Source: Gigaspora rosea | Lineage: Eukaryota > Glomeromycota > Glomeromycetes > Diversisporales > Gigasporaceae | DNA: 64,000 nucleotides | Direction of reading: 5' to 3' | Assembly: GCA_003550325.1 (NCBI GenBank) | Contig: QKWP01000222.1 | Location: 327,117-391,116 of the forward strand | Shown here: one piece after another, positions 32,295 through 43,194 of the stretch | How positions within the stretch are numbered: position 1 is the stretch's first letter | How the letters are laid out: each line of letters begins with the position of its first letter | The notes under the pieces: model-generated | What the model was told of the DNA's origin: nothing | The model's input: only the letters and a program-made list of their open reading frames with translations | The model's database searches: none | Program-made: the position numbers and the translations under genes

Positions 32295-33718
32295 TTAAAC
32301 TTTGGGAAAAAAACCCCCAAACACCCGACCGTAAAAGGCGAAATTCTCATCTTGAAACAAACCCTTAAAAACCTGAACTATAAATTTAGGCCGATCTTCC
32401 AAAGAACAGTTATAATGAAAAAGACTATTCAAGTCTCTGCCAATTTGCATAGGAAGTACTTGACTATCTATCTGAAAACAGATTTTTTCAATGGTAGGGC
32501 GTTTTTCTGGGTCACCATGGCAAGTTTCTTCGATAAGTTTTACAAAGTCGGCTGGAGTTCCATCAATTGGAGTTTCTCGCTCGCCTTTGATAACACGTTG
32601 AATTATTTCTGTATCTGTCACATTCTCAAATGGAGGTTTACCACTTGTCAGTTCCCAAAAAAGAACACCAAGACTATAGATATCAGAAGGTTTTTCTCGT
32701 GTATAGATAGCAGAAGATTCATCTCGTTTATAATTAGTAATATAGGCTAGATATTTTGGATCTCGGTAAGCAGGCATTCCAATTGCATGATCAAAAGACT
32801 GAGTAAGAGAGTTGCTATCTGGCGGTTTAGATAAACCGAAATCTGCGATCATTGGTCTACCATTATGTACTAATACATTCTTATCGTGAAGATCACGATG
32901 TTTAATATTTTTCCCATGCAAGTAATTAATCCCGCAAGCAATTTCTTTTGCCATTTTAAGTTTATCTGACCACGTCAATCCACTAAAACGAACTTTCAAA
33001 TAACATCGAAGATCTCCATCATTTGCGTATAGAAGAACCATGTATTCCATGCTATTATCTAATCCATATTAAGTTTACTTATTAGATATTATTAAAGTTC
33101 ATCTATTTTACAAAAAATTAACATGCCTTTTGTGATTCCAAAGAACTGAATTATATTATCGTGATCACATTCATTCATAATCTTAACCTTTGATAAATTT
33201 AACATGAAAAAATAAATAAAAATAAAAATAAATTTACCCGTAAAGTCCCGAATATAAGCAACCCCCTAAGCCACCCATTTTAGCCAAATTTTTTCAAAGG
33301 GTTGCTTAAATTCGGGACTTTAAAATATTCAATTTTATTGGTCAATATACCTTATATATAAATGTCCAATAAAGTTTATAATAAATTTTATATATGTTTA
33401 GCAGGGGTTGCTTATTTTATTTTCTTAGTATTTTGATCTCAAAATGAGGGGGGTTGCTTATTTTCGGGGTTGCTTATATTCGGGACTTTACGGTAATCAT
33501 TAATTTTAATTTAAATATTCGAAAATATTTCTTACTTCTCGATCAAATTTTTTTTTCTGGTCATTATTGACATTTTTTAGTGACTTCAAAGCAACAACTT
33601 TTTTCAAATCTTTTGAATAACACACATATACATTGCCAAATGATCCTTGGCCAATTTTTTCCTCCTTATTAAATTCAGGTTCCCACTCTAGCACTTTGGG
33701 GCTCTGGAGGTTCTTCAT
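32295..33718 (-). CDS. TKL-like protein kinase, three exons
   Basis: The proposed exons are 33718-33536, 33187-33123 and 33051-32295, with GT-AG borders. They total 1005 bases (334 codons plus stop) and join in frame. Start: the ATG at 33718, 22 codons before the glycine loop. The glycine loop is GQGSFG (23-28), ATP lysine K45, the probable helix-C glutamate E61, the catalytic loop HRDLHDKN (134-141), DFG (153-155), an AYRDPKYL activation-segment end and SDIYSLGVLFWEL. All catalytic residues are present, so it may be active. This type of Ser/Thr or Tyr kinase-like signalling protein is greatly expanded in arbuscular mycorrhizal fungi (family knowledge). The substrate is unknown. Intron 1 contains a MITE (33237-33493). 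The C-terminus may continue into the hydrophobic frame at 31792-32289. Confidence 0.88.
33237..33493. mobile_element. CCGTA-type MITE in kinase intron 1
   Basis: Ends CCCGTAAAGTCCCGAATATA and its near-complement, TA at both borders (33235-33236, 33494-33495). GGGGTTGCTTA repeats inside. It fills most of intron 1. Confidence 0.88.
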
Positions 33719-34004
33719 GTTTTGCGCGCAAAGACGTTCGTTATACACAATAAGTATAAATTGGTTTTAGGGGTTAAATAGAAATCTCAAATTTTATTTT
33801 AACGTCAGTTTGATTTCATTTATATTTTTTTAATCATCGGAGATAATACACTTTGTCTCTCCGGGATTGATAATAATACGAATACAATGACACGTTAAGG
33901 CGTTGTCTATCGAATAATTTATAGACATAGTGCGCTTCTAATAGGAAATTTCAATAGTGCGAAATAAAAGGCATGGAGTTATCTAAAAATCGTGTTCCAT
34001 ACAT

Positions 34005-34197
34005 GGTTTAAAATAACGCCCATGCGCGTCCCAAATGACCCGCAGTTCACATTAAGGTTCAACAAATAATTTGATATAGCAGGCAGGTTTAAGAAAATTT
34101 TATTTTTGTCACAAAATAATACCTATACACGTAATCTAAATAACGTGCATATACTCAAAATATCTCGTAGGTGGGCGTTATTTCACGAAAATACGGT
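34005..34197. repeat. Fragment of the AACGCGCATG repeat family
   Basis: AAATAACGCCCATGCGCGTC and a right end CACGAAAATACGGTA match the element at 43195-43570. The left end is not found. Confidence 0.6.
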
Positions 34198-34989
34198 AAG
34201 AATTTTTGTCTATCAAAATAATGAATGGTTTCATTGCTTTAAAGAGAACGTTAAAAGAGAACGTTAAAAGGAATCAAAAACTATATTTATTTTGAATTTG
34301 GCATATGTTATATCATGATTTGTATATTAGTAAAGTTTATGTTTTTATTGAACTTTACTATTAGGGATCCACTATTTGTTTTGTAAATCATTAGATTCGC
34401 ACACACGACCTTTGTTTGATTGACTGTAAATCAAATTTATATGTAACATTTCACAAGTAAAAAATCACACAAACATCGTGGCTTAGTAACGACTTTTTTG
34501 ACATATGAAGCTTCTTCCAATATCTTAAATGGTGAATCCGGAGTTAGGGCTAGGCCCTTTGAATATTCATCATGACTATTCAATGAATATTCACGGGTAT
34601 ATGGATGTTCATAAAAGAATTTATGGATATTCATTGAATATTCTGGCTATATTAATTCTAAACAAATATTCATCGAATTTTCACGACTATTCACGAATTT
34701 TGTGAAAACTTAATATTCATTGAATATTCATATCTAGTGTAATCTAATGTTCTATTATTCTTTAATTTTGTATAGCAGAATATTTATTTTGAATTGAATG
34801 TTCATTTTTATTCACGGATATCCGGAGGACTAATTTGTTAATATTCACATGTTGATCCAAAAATCAAGCCAATAAACCAAATTTCTTCCTATGATGTAAC
34901 AAATATAAGAATTATCGCGGACTTTACCGAAATTTTAAGGCGATTATTATTCAGGTTTACAATTTAATTAACTTTACAAATATGACAAA
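34198..34989. repeat. Degenerate GAATATTCA repeats
   Basis: From about 34550 to 34840 ATTCATTGAATATTC and ATTCACGG variants recur about ten times in both orientations. No gene supported. Confidence 0.6.
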
Positions 34990-35540
34990 TATGAATCCAA
35001 CAAATAATACTCGAAACACTCAAGTATTGACAACCAAATTGAACTTGATAAATTAGATCCTCCTTTATATCATAAGCATATGCAATCTCTTCCCAATACG
35101 ATGATCCTAAAAAACTGTTATTGAAAGACCTTATTGTTTAAGTGGTTTGGCCGTTGCTATTATTCATGTCTACAACTATATAAACATTTACGTTTAAGTC
35201 CTGATGATGTTTGGACCCTGAGAAATTTAGTAGATTCGTTCAACTTGAAGGATAAAAAGAACTTATTATTGGTGTTGATGATATTATAGATAATTATCCT
35301 GAAATAGTAAATAGACTCATTACCGAAGTTGCAAGAATGTGGAAAAATTGATCTAAAGGAATTATTAGATTGCAATTTTTCAACAACTACCTCAAACTCC
35401 TTAACAGTAAGTCGTATTGTATTATTAGATGTTGTTAAGTCTTATTTTAAAATATACATGCACTACTTTTTGTGGAATTCCAAATGTAACGTTCAAGGAA
35501 CCTTTGAAGATTGGATGAAAACAAAAAAGTTTATTTAATT
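34990..35540 (+). pseudogene. Decayed coding region of unknown function
   Basis: Plus-strand protein-like blocks follow each other in three frames: IELDKLDPPLYHKHMQSL, then WFGRCYYSCLQLYKHLRLSP with DDVWTLRNLVDSFNLKDKKN, then GVDDIIDNYPEIVNRLITEV. At least three frame changes separate them. I do not recognise the family. The regular amphipathic helices suggest it once was a soluble host protein or an element gene. Confidence 0.4.
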
Positions 35541-35693
35541 AAGAAAATTAAATTTAGAATTAGTTTTTTGGTTAGATCACCTTGAGCTAATCATTTGGAA
35601 TTTTAGGTGCTACTTAACGTGATCATGATTTTTGGGGTATAATTGTGAAGATTGACTGGTTCCGACGTTGGTACTTTTATCACTGGATGGTTA

Positions 35694-35923
35694 CAGCTGA
35701 TTTGAAAATTAGTGGGACACTTGAAAAATTTTCTTGTTTTTGAAACCTCTCGGTTTCGTCTTATGAATCATCTAACTTTTCGGAAGCCATGTCACAGTCT
35801 TCGGAGCTTCGGTCCGATAATGGCGATGTGATTTCCGAAGAGTTATATGATTCATAAGACGAAACCGAAAGGCTTCAAAACGAGAAAATTTTTCAAGTGT
35901 CCCACTAATTTTCAAATCAGCTG
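35694..35923. mobile_element. CAGCTG-ended foldback MITE, copy 1
   Basis: CAGCTGATTTGAAAATTAGT at the left with its complement at the right, TA at both borders (35692-35693, 35924-35925). Arms of about 100 bp contain the GAAACC...CGGTTTCGTCTTATGAATCA part. The most divergent copy of this family here. Confidence 0.88.
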
Positions 35924-36092
35924 TAATGAGCTTCTTTTTGTATATTGGTTTATGAAATATGAATTGAAAATATTCCAGATAGCATTGTTGGAAAATTCAT
36001 AACAGAAATTCTATGAATCAGTTGTTTCTCCTGTGATTGGATGGTTCATTATTGTTTGATCTAGAAGGTTTATGCGTATATATATATATTTA

Positions 36093-36325
36093 CAGCTGTT
36101 TTCATAATTTCTGAACCACCTAAAAATTGTTTCGTTTCCCGAAACCTCTTTGATCCTGTTCTAAGAATCACCTACCTTTTCGGAAACTATTTCGCTGTGC
36201 TTGTAACTTCGATACGGAAACAGTGAAGTAGTTTCCGAAAAGGTAGGTGATTCTTAGAACGGGATCGAAGAGGTTTCGGGAAACGAAACAATTTTTAGGT
36301 GGTTCAGAAATTATGAAAACAGCTG
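36093..36325. mobile_element. CAGCTG-ended foldback MITE, copy 2
   Basis: CAGCTGTTTTCATAATTTCT ends, TA duplication (36091-36092, 36326-36327). Arms of about 100 bp with TTTCGTTTCCCGAAACCTC. Confidence 0.9.
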
Positions 36326-36410
36326 TAATATATATTTTCTAGAGAATTAAAATAAAGATATTATAAGTCTGGATTTACATGGCCCTGCAAACCGCACCAG
36401 GGGTCTAGAC

Positions 36411-36725
36411 ACTTTTGCAGTAACGTGACGTGGCGCATGAGAATTAACCAATCGGAGAACGTAAATTTTGTTCGTCCCGGATCAGTCCGACATCAAAACA
36501 AAACACGTGTACAAGTAGAAAAAAAGAGAAAAGAGCGAAAATACTCGAAAACTAGTGTTTAAATCGGCCTTAAAAACCACATAAAAATGTCCGGAACGCG
36601 ATTTTACATATATATAGGGACCTTCTAAGGCTATATACACGAACCCTAACCCTAACCTTAACAATAAAGCCAAAAAGTTAATCCGAAGACACCACACCAC
36701 GTGATGGTCACGTTACTGCAAAAGT
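36411..36725. mobile_element. 315-bp MITE nested in the hAT left arm
   Basis: Perfect 19-bp inverted ends ACTTTTGCAGTAACGTGAC. GTCTAGAC is duplicated exactly (36403-36410, 36726-36733). The right arm of the host element shows the empty site with a single GTCTAGAC. The inside (GTCCGGAACGCGATTTTACA) is an inverse relative of the MITEs at 31186 and 62479. Confidence 0.92.
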
Positions 36726-36813
36726 GTCTAGACTGCAAATCTTACATTTTTGATACTCCTGCACTTACTTTTTTGATACTCCTGTATGTACCCCAAATTA
36801 CGCTTACTTTTTT

Positions 36814-36962
36814 GGAGGTCGGCTAAAGCGGAGTGAAATTTGGTTAGGGTTAGGGTTACCTTTTTGATGCAATTATTGTTAGAAGGTTATATAGGTATCA
36901 ATAATGTAATTTATGCAGTGTGTAGATCATATATTGAATTAACACCGCTTTAGTCGACCTCC
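36814..36962. mobile_element. 149-bp MITE nested in the hAT left arm
   Basis: GGAGGTCGGCTAAAGCGG ends, TTTTTT on both sides (36808-36813, 36963-36968). The inverse right arm near 40795-40815 is the empty site. About 95 percent identical to 2416-2564. Confidence 0.93.
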
Positions 36963-37184
36963 TTTTTTGATGCAGATCTGCATATATACACGTGACTTGT
37001 GTTATACAAAGGCCCAGTGCATTGTTTTTGCAAAATAATTTTTGGTTACACACTGCTAATGTCGTGTAACGTTACACAAGTCTAATTTTGCCCGGCATTA
37101 AGCTTAATGCTGGTGGGCACTATCATGATAATGCCCCCGGTGGGGTTAGACATAATTCCGGCCCACTCTAACCCTAAATCTAGG

Positions 37185-37265
37185 GTTGTGTTAACTTACC
37201 TGACAATGTAACTTACATCGTAAGTTACATGCCACTATGTAAGTTACAAATATAAGATACTAAAG
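37185..37265. promoter_or_regulatory. Left subterminal GTAACTTAC repeats of the hAT element
   Basis: TAACTTACCTG, GTAACTTACAT, GTAAGTTACAT, GTAAGTTACAA in 80 bases, mirrored by a cluster at 40545-40632. Such clusters are the usual hAT transposase binding sites; binding here is inferred. Confidence 0.6.
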
Positions 37266-37269
37266 CCGG

Positions 37270-38110
37270 CCAGATAATGCACGTGATCCTGCCAGCATTA
37301 ACATGTAAATCAAAAAATCTACATTTTTTTTTTTATACAGTATAGCAAATTAGACATTACAAAACTTTTTTACAGTAAGATACGTTTATTATGTAAGAGC
37401 TATAATCTTTATTTGTCTATGCATCAATGAACTAGGATTAGACGTAGATAAGAGCTATTTTGAAATATTGCAGTTGTGAAAAAAATTTTTAAAAACAATT
37501 TTGCACTAGAACCTTCCATTTCAGCTTATTTTTTGTAATGAATGAACGCCATATATTTGTCCTTTTCAACATCAGTTCCACTTTGATAACAGTATCCAAC
37601 TATGTATAAGTAAACCATTAACGCTTTCCATCTAAATAATCTGTGATATCTGTTTAAGATATTAGTTAACTGAGTAAATTAACTGAACCGAATAGAAGAA
37701 TAAAAAATTTTAATTTAAATACATATATAAAGATTTACCTCATTAATACCTCAATGTTTATATTCATTTTATATTCCAAATTATACATTCCATTAGCGTT
37801 TCTAACTTTGCAAAGTTTTGATAATGACGAATGCCTTATAAAATTATTTAGCAGATTTTTGATAATGTATAAACGTTTTAAATTTATCTTGCTTCGACTC
37901 CAATTACATTTCCATAACAACATATGTTCAATTAACTTTTCCCATCTTGAGGACCTTTGATAATAACCGAATTCCTTATAGTAACTCTAATTTCATAATA
38001 GCAATTAATAAGTTTAAGTGCAAACATTTCATCAAAATCACCCGTTCATGCAAATTGTGATAATATATGAATATCTTACCTTGCTCTTATCCAATATATA
38101 TTTCATTAAT
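37270..38110. other. Interior of the hAT element, 3' to the transposase
   Basis: No supported gene. A segment with TTATAGTAACTC...AATTCCTTA at 37960-37990 and ATGCCTTATAAAATTA at 37830 suggests an old direct duplication of about 130 bp. Confidence 0.45.
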
Positions 38111-38116
38111 GCTCTT

Positions 38117-40490
38117 CTATTTCTCATCATTGCTCATATCATTTATACTATCCATATTATCCATATTATATATATTGCTCATATTGTCAATACTTACATC
38201 GTCAATTTCGTCGGCATAATCCATACTATCTATATATAACGGACTATCAGATAAAGAATCATCTATATTATTTTCCTCAACTGAGTTGGTTTCATTTAAT
38301 TCTAAATTAACAACGTTGTCTTCAATTAAATAGCCCCTATTTCTTAATTCTTTAACTGAAAGTGGCCACTTTAAAGAACATAAAATTAGAAGATTCAAGT
38401 AAATATATACTATTTTTTCTACACGTGGATTATGTAAGCGATTACGTAATTTTGAGTGGACAAAATTAAACGATGACCAGTTTCGTTCAGAGGAAGCCGA
38501 TGTTGCTAGTATTGAAAGCAATTTTAATGCTATACTACTTAAAACTGGATATCGGGCTTTAACCAAATTCTACCAATTATATGGTTTTTCTTTTATCGAA
38601 CCCCATAAATAATTAGCTGAAAATCTACCAGTTTTTCCTACATATTCTGAAAGTTCTTCTAAAACTTGGTCTTTATTCTCTGGTCCAGCAAAACGTATAA
38701 GCTCTCTTTCAATTGGCGCATCCCATTTGTTTGGATCTAAAATTTCTCTGCAATATCGTGGATCTAATTTATATGCAGTCATTGTTGCTGGATTGTATAA
38801 AAAATCATTCCAACGTTGCTCTACTAATCTTATACTTTCCGTGATTACTGTAGTTGGAACATAATCATTATTACATATTGTTGTTTCTAGTTGACGTAAC
38901 TTAAGAAAAGCTGCAGATAAAAGTAGCACGTCTCCTTCTAATTCGTGAATAAATTTGACAAAAGGTTCTAAAAAGTTACAAAGATGCTTAAGATTTTGCC
39001 AAAAAAGATTATTCATTAAATGAATTTTGATATTAGGACTAATTCCTATACTTTCTTCTATTAATAATGAACAAATTGCATTTTTTGTTTGTAACAAATG
39101 ATCCATGCAATAAAATGCAGATCCCCAACGTGTATCTACTGTTTGTACTAAAGAAATTATATGTCCATATTTTTCTATTTGAAGACGACGAAGTGCAGCT
39201 AGTGGTATATTATGATTTCTAAAATAATTAATAATTTCTTTGCTGGTTTCTAATACGTTCTTTGGCCAATCTAATTTTAGGATGTCTTTGATCCAAAGAT
39301 TAATTCCATGTGCCCAACATTCTAAAAATACTTTTGTTGGGTATTTATTTTTAAGGATATGCCAAGCAGCTTTCATGTTAGGTGCGTTATCAGTAATAAC
39401 AGCCACAAACTTGTCGACACCAAGCTCTTGTATAACTTTGTCTATTCCTTCTGCAATATTTTGTGCAGTATGTTGATCTTCTTTTGTATGTACTGATTTG
39501 TAAAAAAGTGGTTTGGAAGTTGTAATCATAAAATTAATGAGAGAATCTTTACGAATATTTGACCAACTATCCGTTACAAGACACAAAAATTGTGTTTCAT
39601 TAAGTAAGTAATTAATAACAGTGTTTAAACCAGAATACTCTTTAGTAAGAAGAGAGTTTGAAAGAGAATAACGTGTAGGCAATTTAAAGTATGGTAATGC
39701 CCTTGAAAAAAAAGCTTTTATATCATCATTTTCTAAAATATTAAATGAAATACCAGCAGAATAAAACCCACGTGCTAACAAACTTTCCAGTTCTTTTTGA
39801 TCCGCATTTGTAAACTTGTATAAAAAATTTCACATTTTTGTTTGTTGTTTATGATTAATAGTTCTTGTATTATCGTCATCGTTATGTACAAAACTTGATG
39901 TAGAACTTGATGTATTACTATTGCCAGAATTTTTTAACTTGCAATAGTTGTAATGTTCTTGCATTCGTGTTTCATTNATCCGTTACAAGACACAAAAATT
40001 GTGTTTCATTAAGTAAGTAATTAATAACAGTGTTTAAACCAGAATACTCTTTAGTAAGAAGAGAGTTTGAAAGAGAATAACGTGTAGGCAATTTAAAGTA
40101 TGGTAATGCCCTTGAAAAAAAAGCTTTTATATCATCATTTTCTAAAATATTAAATGAAATACCAGCAGAATAAAACCCACGTGCTAACAAACTTTCCAGT
40201 TCTTTTTGATCCGCATTTGTAAACTTGTATAAAAAATTTCACATTTTTGTTTGTTGTTTATGATTAATAGTTCTTGTATTATCGTCATCGTTATGTACAA
40301 AACTTGATGTAGAACTTGATGTATTACTATTGCCAGAATTTTTTAACTTGCAATAGTTGTAATGTTCTTGCATTCGTGTTTCATTTTTGACCCATGATTT
40401 ATTACAAGTTTTATATTTCATCCGTTCTTGTCCTTTTTTATTTATTATTTTTTCAAATCCGTCCCAAAAAGTTCTTTTATTACGAGGCAT
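38117..40490 (-). pseudogene. hAT transposase (BED finger, DUF659-type core, C-terminal dimerisation domain)
   Basis: The start is the ATG at 40490. A BED-type finger near residues 24-48 has lost its first Cys (MKYKTCNKSW, usually CxxC). The core (39781-38570) shows LVTDSWSN (first catalytic Asp), VITDNAPNMKAAW (second Asp), ECWAHGINLW (CxxH) and VDTRWGSAF. The dimerisation domain (38566-38117) has LLSILATSASSERNWSSF, with the third acidic residue in SSER, and an acidic tail. Two in-frame stops divide the reading frame: TGA at 40239-40241 and TAG at 38570-38572. The TAG stands where hAT proteins usually have the second Trp of a WW pair. The Cys-to-Tyr change and the TAG, and possibly the TGA, are explained by G-to-A changes on the coding strand. 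A duplicated 408-bp piece (39978-40385) is an assembly artefact. Confidence 0.85.
39569..40385. other. Artefactual 408-bp duplication at an N
   Basis: 39569-39976 and 39978-40385 appear identical base for base, separated by a single N at 39977. This is what overlapping contig ends produce. The transposase reads more simply with one copy removed. Confidence 0.9.
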
Positions 40491-40544
40491 ATTAAATTGA
40501 TAAATGATACAATTTTTTCGCGATTTTTTTTATTTTACATTATA

Positions 40545-40632
40545 TAACTTACCTTATATGGTAACTTACACAACATAAAATGTAACTTACATTTTAAAAA
40601 TAACTTACGGTAAGTTATACAACTTACCTAAA
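40545..40632. promoter_or_regulatory. Right subterminal GTAACTTAC repeats and probable transposase promoter region
   Basis: ATAACTTACC, GTAACTTACACA, GTAACTTACAT, TAACTTACGGTAAGTTATAC and AACTTACC within 90 bases, 55-140 bases upstream of the transposase ATG. The position suggests the transposase could also repress its own promoter (inference). Confidence 0.6.
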
Positions 40633-41284
40633 TCTAGTGGTACCCTAACCCGGCATTAAGCTTAATGCCGGGCAAAATTAGACTTGTGTAACGTTACACG
40701 ACATTAGTGGCGTGTAACCAAAAATTATTTTTGCAAAAACAATGCACTGGGCCTTTGTGTAACACAAGTCACGTGTATATATGCAGATCTGCATCAAAAA
40801 AGTAAGCGTAATTTTGGGGTACATACAGGAGTATCAAAAAAGTAAGTGCAGGAGTATCAAAAACGTAAGATTTGCGTCTAGACTCCTGGTGGGGCCTGAT
40901 ACTGCATGAACTCGTGGCGCAAGTAGGTCCTAATAGAGCCACAGGTAGCACGTGGGCGGTCATAGAACAAGCCGCGTGATTGTCGGGCTTGACTTGGTGA
41001 CGTATAGGAGGAATTTGGGACAATTCCATATATATATCATAAATTCTGCCAAATTAGACCGGCGAGACTGCAAAGGGGAAAAAGATAAAGATATTTTACC
41101 GATAAGAAATACTATATATATACTAGGAAACAGGTACTGTTTACAGCTGTTTTCATAAATTCTGGGGCACCCTAAAAACATTTGCCGATGGTAATTTCGG
41201 CCGAATTTGATAAATTATTGATTTTGGGGAATAAGAATCAGATACGTAATTTAATAAGATCCGATAATAAATATCGTAAGTCGT

Positions 41285-42035
41285 AAAATTTTAATTCCTA
41301 TTCTTTGACGCTCAAACGAAGCTTTTATTCATTTCTAATTATTTTTCGACGAATTAAATTTCAATTCCTATTCTTTGGCAAGATCCATTTTCATCCAAAC
41401 GAAGCCTTTACTCATTTCTAATTATTTTTCGTTCTTGTCGAAGACGAAAAATTCGGTTTTAAAAAAATTGAATTAAATTTCAATTCCTATATCCATTTTC
41501 GTTCAAACGAAGCCTTTATTCACTTCTAATTATTTTTCGTTTCATGTCGAAGATGAAAAATTCGTTTTTAAAAAATTGAATTAAATTTCAATTCCTATTC
41601 TTTGGCAAGTTTCATTTTCGTTCAAACGGAGTCTTTATTCATTTCTAATTATTTTTCGTTTCTTGTCGAAGACGAAAAATTAGTTTTTAAAAAATTGTAT
41701 AAAACTTCAATTCTTATTCTTTGACAAGATACGAAGGCATTTATTCATTTTTCATTATTTTTTCGTTTCTTGTCGAAGACGAAAAAAATTAGGTTTTAAA
41801 AATTGTATAAAACTTCAATTCCTATTCTTTGACAAGATCCATATTCGTTCAAACGAAGGCATTTATTCATAATTATTTGTCGTTTCTTGTCGAAGACGAA
41901 AAATTCGGTTTTAAATAATTAAACTAAACTTCGATTCCGGCAAGATCCATTTTCGTTCAAACGAAGGCATTTATTTATTTCTAATTATTTTTCGTTCTTG
42001 TCGAAGACGAAAAATTTATTTTAAAGAATTTGGGA
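41285..42035. repeat. Minisatellite, about seven units of 66-124 bp
   Basis: Units contain TTCAATTCCTATTCTTTGGC, then TTTTCGTTCAAACGAAG, then TTTCGTTTCTTGTCGAAGAC and end GAAAAATTCGGTTTTAAA. Starts near 41291, 41357, 41481, 41590, 41709, 41817 and 41929. Confidence 0.85.
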
Positions 42036-42287
42036 TATCTCAATTCATGATCATATTTAACTTTTTTAATAGCGGCACCTGTTCGAGTAATATATTTGTT
42101 ATAAAAGTCTAATTTATATTCGATTCCTTTTTGTTAAGGTTTATTGGTTGACATGAATAGTTTTTTCATAAATTTTCTACAAATTAAGCACACCAAACAT
42201 GTTGGACGAGCATTCGAACGAAAATTTAAAATCGTTGACATTATTGTATGACAATCGTAAAATGATCATTATGATACAGCTTTTTTA

Positions 42288-42520
42288 CAGCTGTTTTCAT
42301 AATTTCTGGACAACCTAAAAATTTTTTCGTTTCCCGAAACCTCTTCGATCCCGTTCTAAGAATCACCTACCTTTTCGGAAACTATTTCGCTGTGCTTGTA
42401 ACTTCGATACGGAGACAGCGTAGTAGTTTCCGAAAAGGTGGGTGATTCTTAGAACGGGATCGAAGAGGTTTCGGGAAACGAAAAAATTTTTAGGTGGTCC
42501 AGAAATTATGAAAACAGCTG
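42288..42520. mobile_element. CAGCTG-ended foldback MITE, copy 3 (nested)
   Basis: Inside the long CAGCTG element, with its own TA borders (42286-42287, 42521-42522). Arms contain CGAAACCTCTTCGATCCCGT and are nearly perfect, so it is young. Confidence 0.9.
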
Positions 42521-42654
42521 TAATTATTTTATTATACCGAATCAATAACTTATCGAATTCGGCCGAAATTATCATCGGAGAATTTATGAAAACAGCTGTA
42601 ATGTCCGAAGCTAAAAATAATTGATTTTGTAGTTATCGGCTTATTAAAACATTA

Positions 42655-42875
42655 CAGCTGTTTTCATAATTTCTGGGCCACCTAAAAATTTTTTCGTTTC
42701 CCGAAACCCGTTCTAAGAATCACCTACCTTTTCGGAAACTACTTCTGTCTCCGTATCGAAGTTACAAGCACAGCGAAATAGTTTCCGAAAAGGTAGGTGA
42801 TTCTTAAAACGGGATCGAAGAGGTTTCGGGAAACGAAAAATTTTTTAGGTGGTCCAGAAATTATGAAAACAGCTG
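42655..42875. mobile_element. CAGCTG-ended foldback MITE, copy 4
   Basis: TA borders (42653-42654, 42876-42877). Relative to copy 3 the left arm lacks about 12 bases and the central loop is inverted. Confidence 0.9.
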
Positions 42876-43194
42876 TATCTCCTCTTATTAATATAAATAC
42901 ATTATTTGGGTGTCTAATTATACAGTACAACTCATATATTTTTAAAGTTTAATAGTGAAAATTTCTTTAATCACTAACTTATTTCGAAAATAAGTGGGAG
43001 TTTAAAAGAACCTATTCTCTATTTTAAAATTTCGAATCAGAAAATTATATAGGTGTGCCCGGTAATAAAATTAGCTTTTTTTTAATTAATACCTACTGGT
43101 AAACGATTATGTAAATAAGTATATGCTTTTTTTTTAAAAAAAAAAATAGGATTTATATTGAAACTTTCAATTTTTGTAAAAGACAAAATAATTA

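Larger units (their letters stand above)
36398..40889 (-). mobile_element. 4.5-kb hAT transposon with nested MITEs
   Basis: The outer ends read CAGGGGTCTAGAC and, inverted at the right, CAGGAGTCTAGAC. Including the insertions, the left arm runs to about 37110 and matches 40650-40889 in inverse orientation over about 235 bp, through CCCGGCATTAAGCTTAATGC. It carries a minus-strand hAT transposase (38117-40490). The left arm has received two MITEs (36411-36725 and 36814-36962) that the right arm lacks. Flanking octamers do not match, so the exact ends or the original duplication are uncertain. The real length is about 408 bp less because of an assembly artefact. Confidence 0.85.
41144..42598. 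mobile_element. Long CAGCTG-ended element with an internal minisatellite
   Basis: Ends CAGCTGTTTTCATAAATTCT and its near-complement, TA at both borders (41142-41143, 42599-42600). The subterminal GATGGTAATTTCGGCCGAAT and its inverse differ from the short copies. It contains the tandem repeats at 41285-42035 and a nested short copy (42288-42520). No coding sequence. Confidence 0.85.

Noticed and set aside
36398-40889. Clear 8-bp duplication around the large hAT element
   Set aside because: The octamers AACCGCAC and GTGGGGCC do not match; a shifted comparison gives only about 5 of 8.
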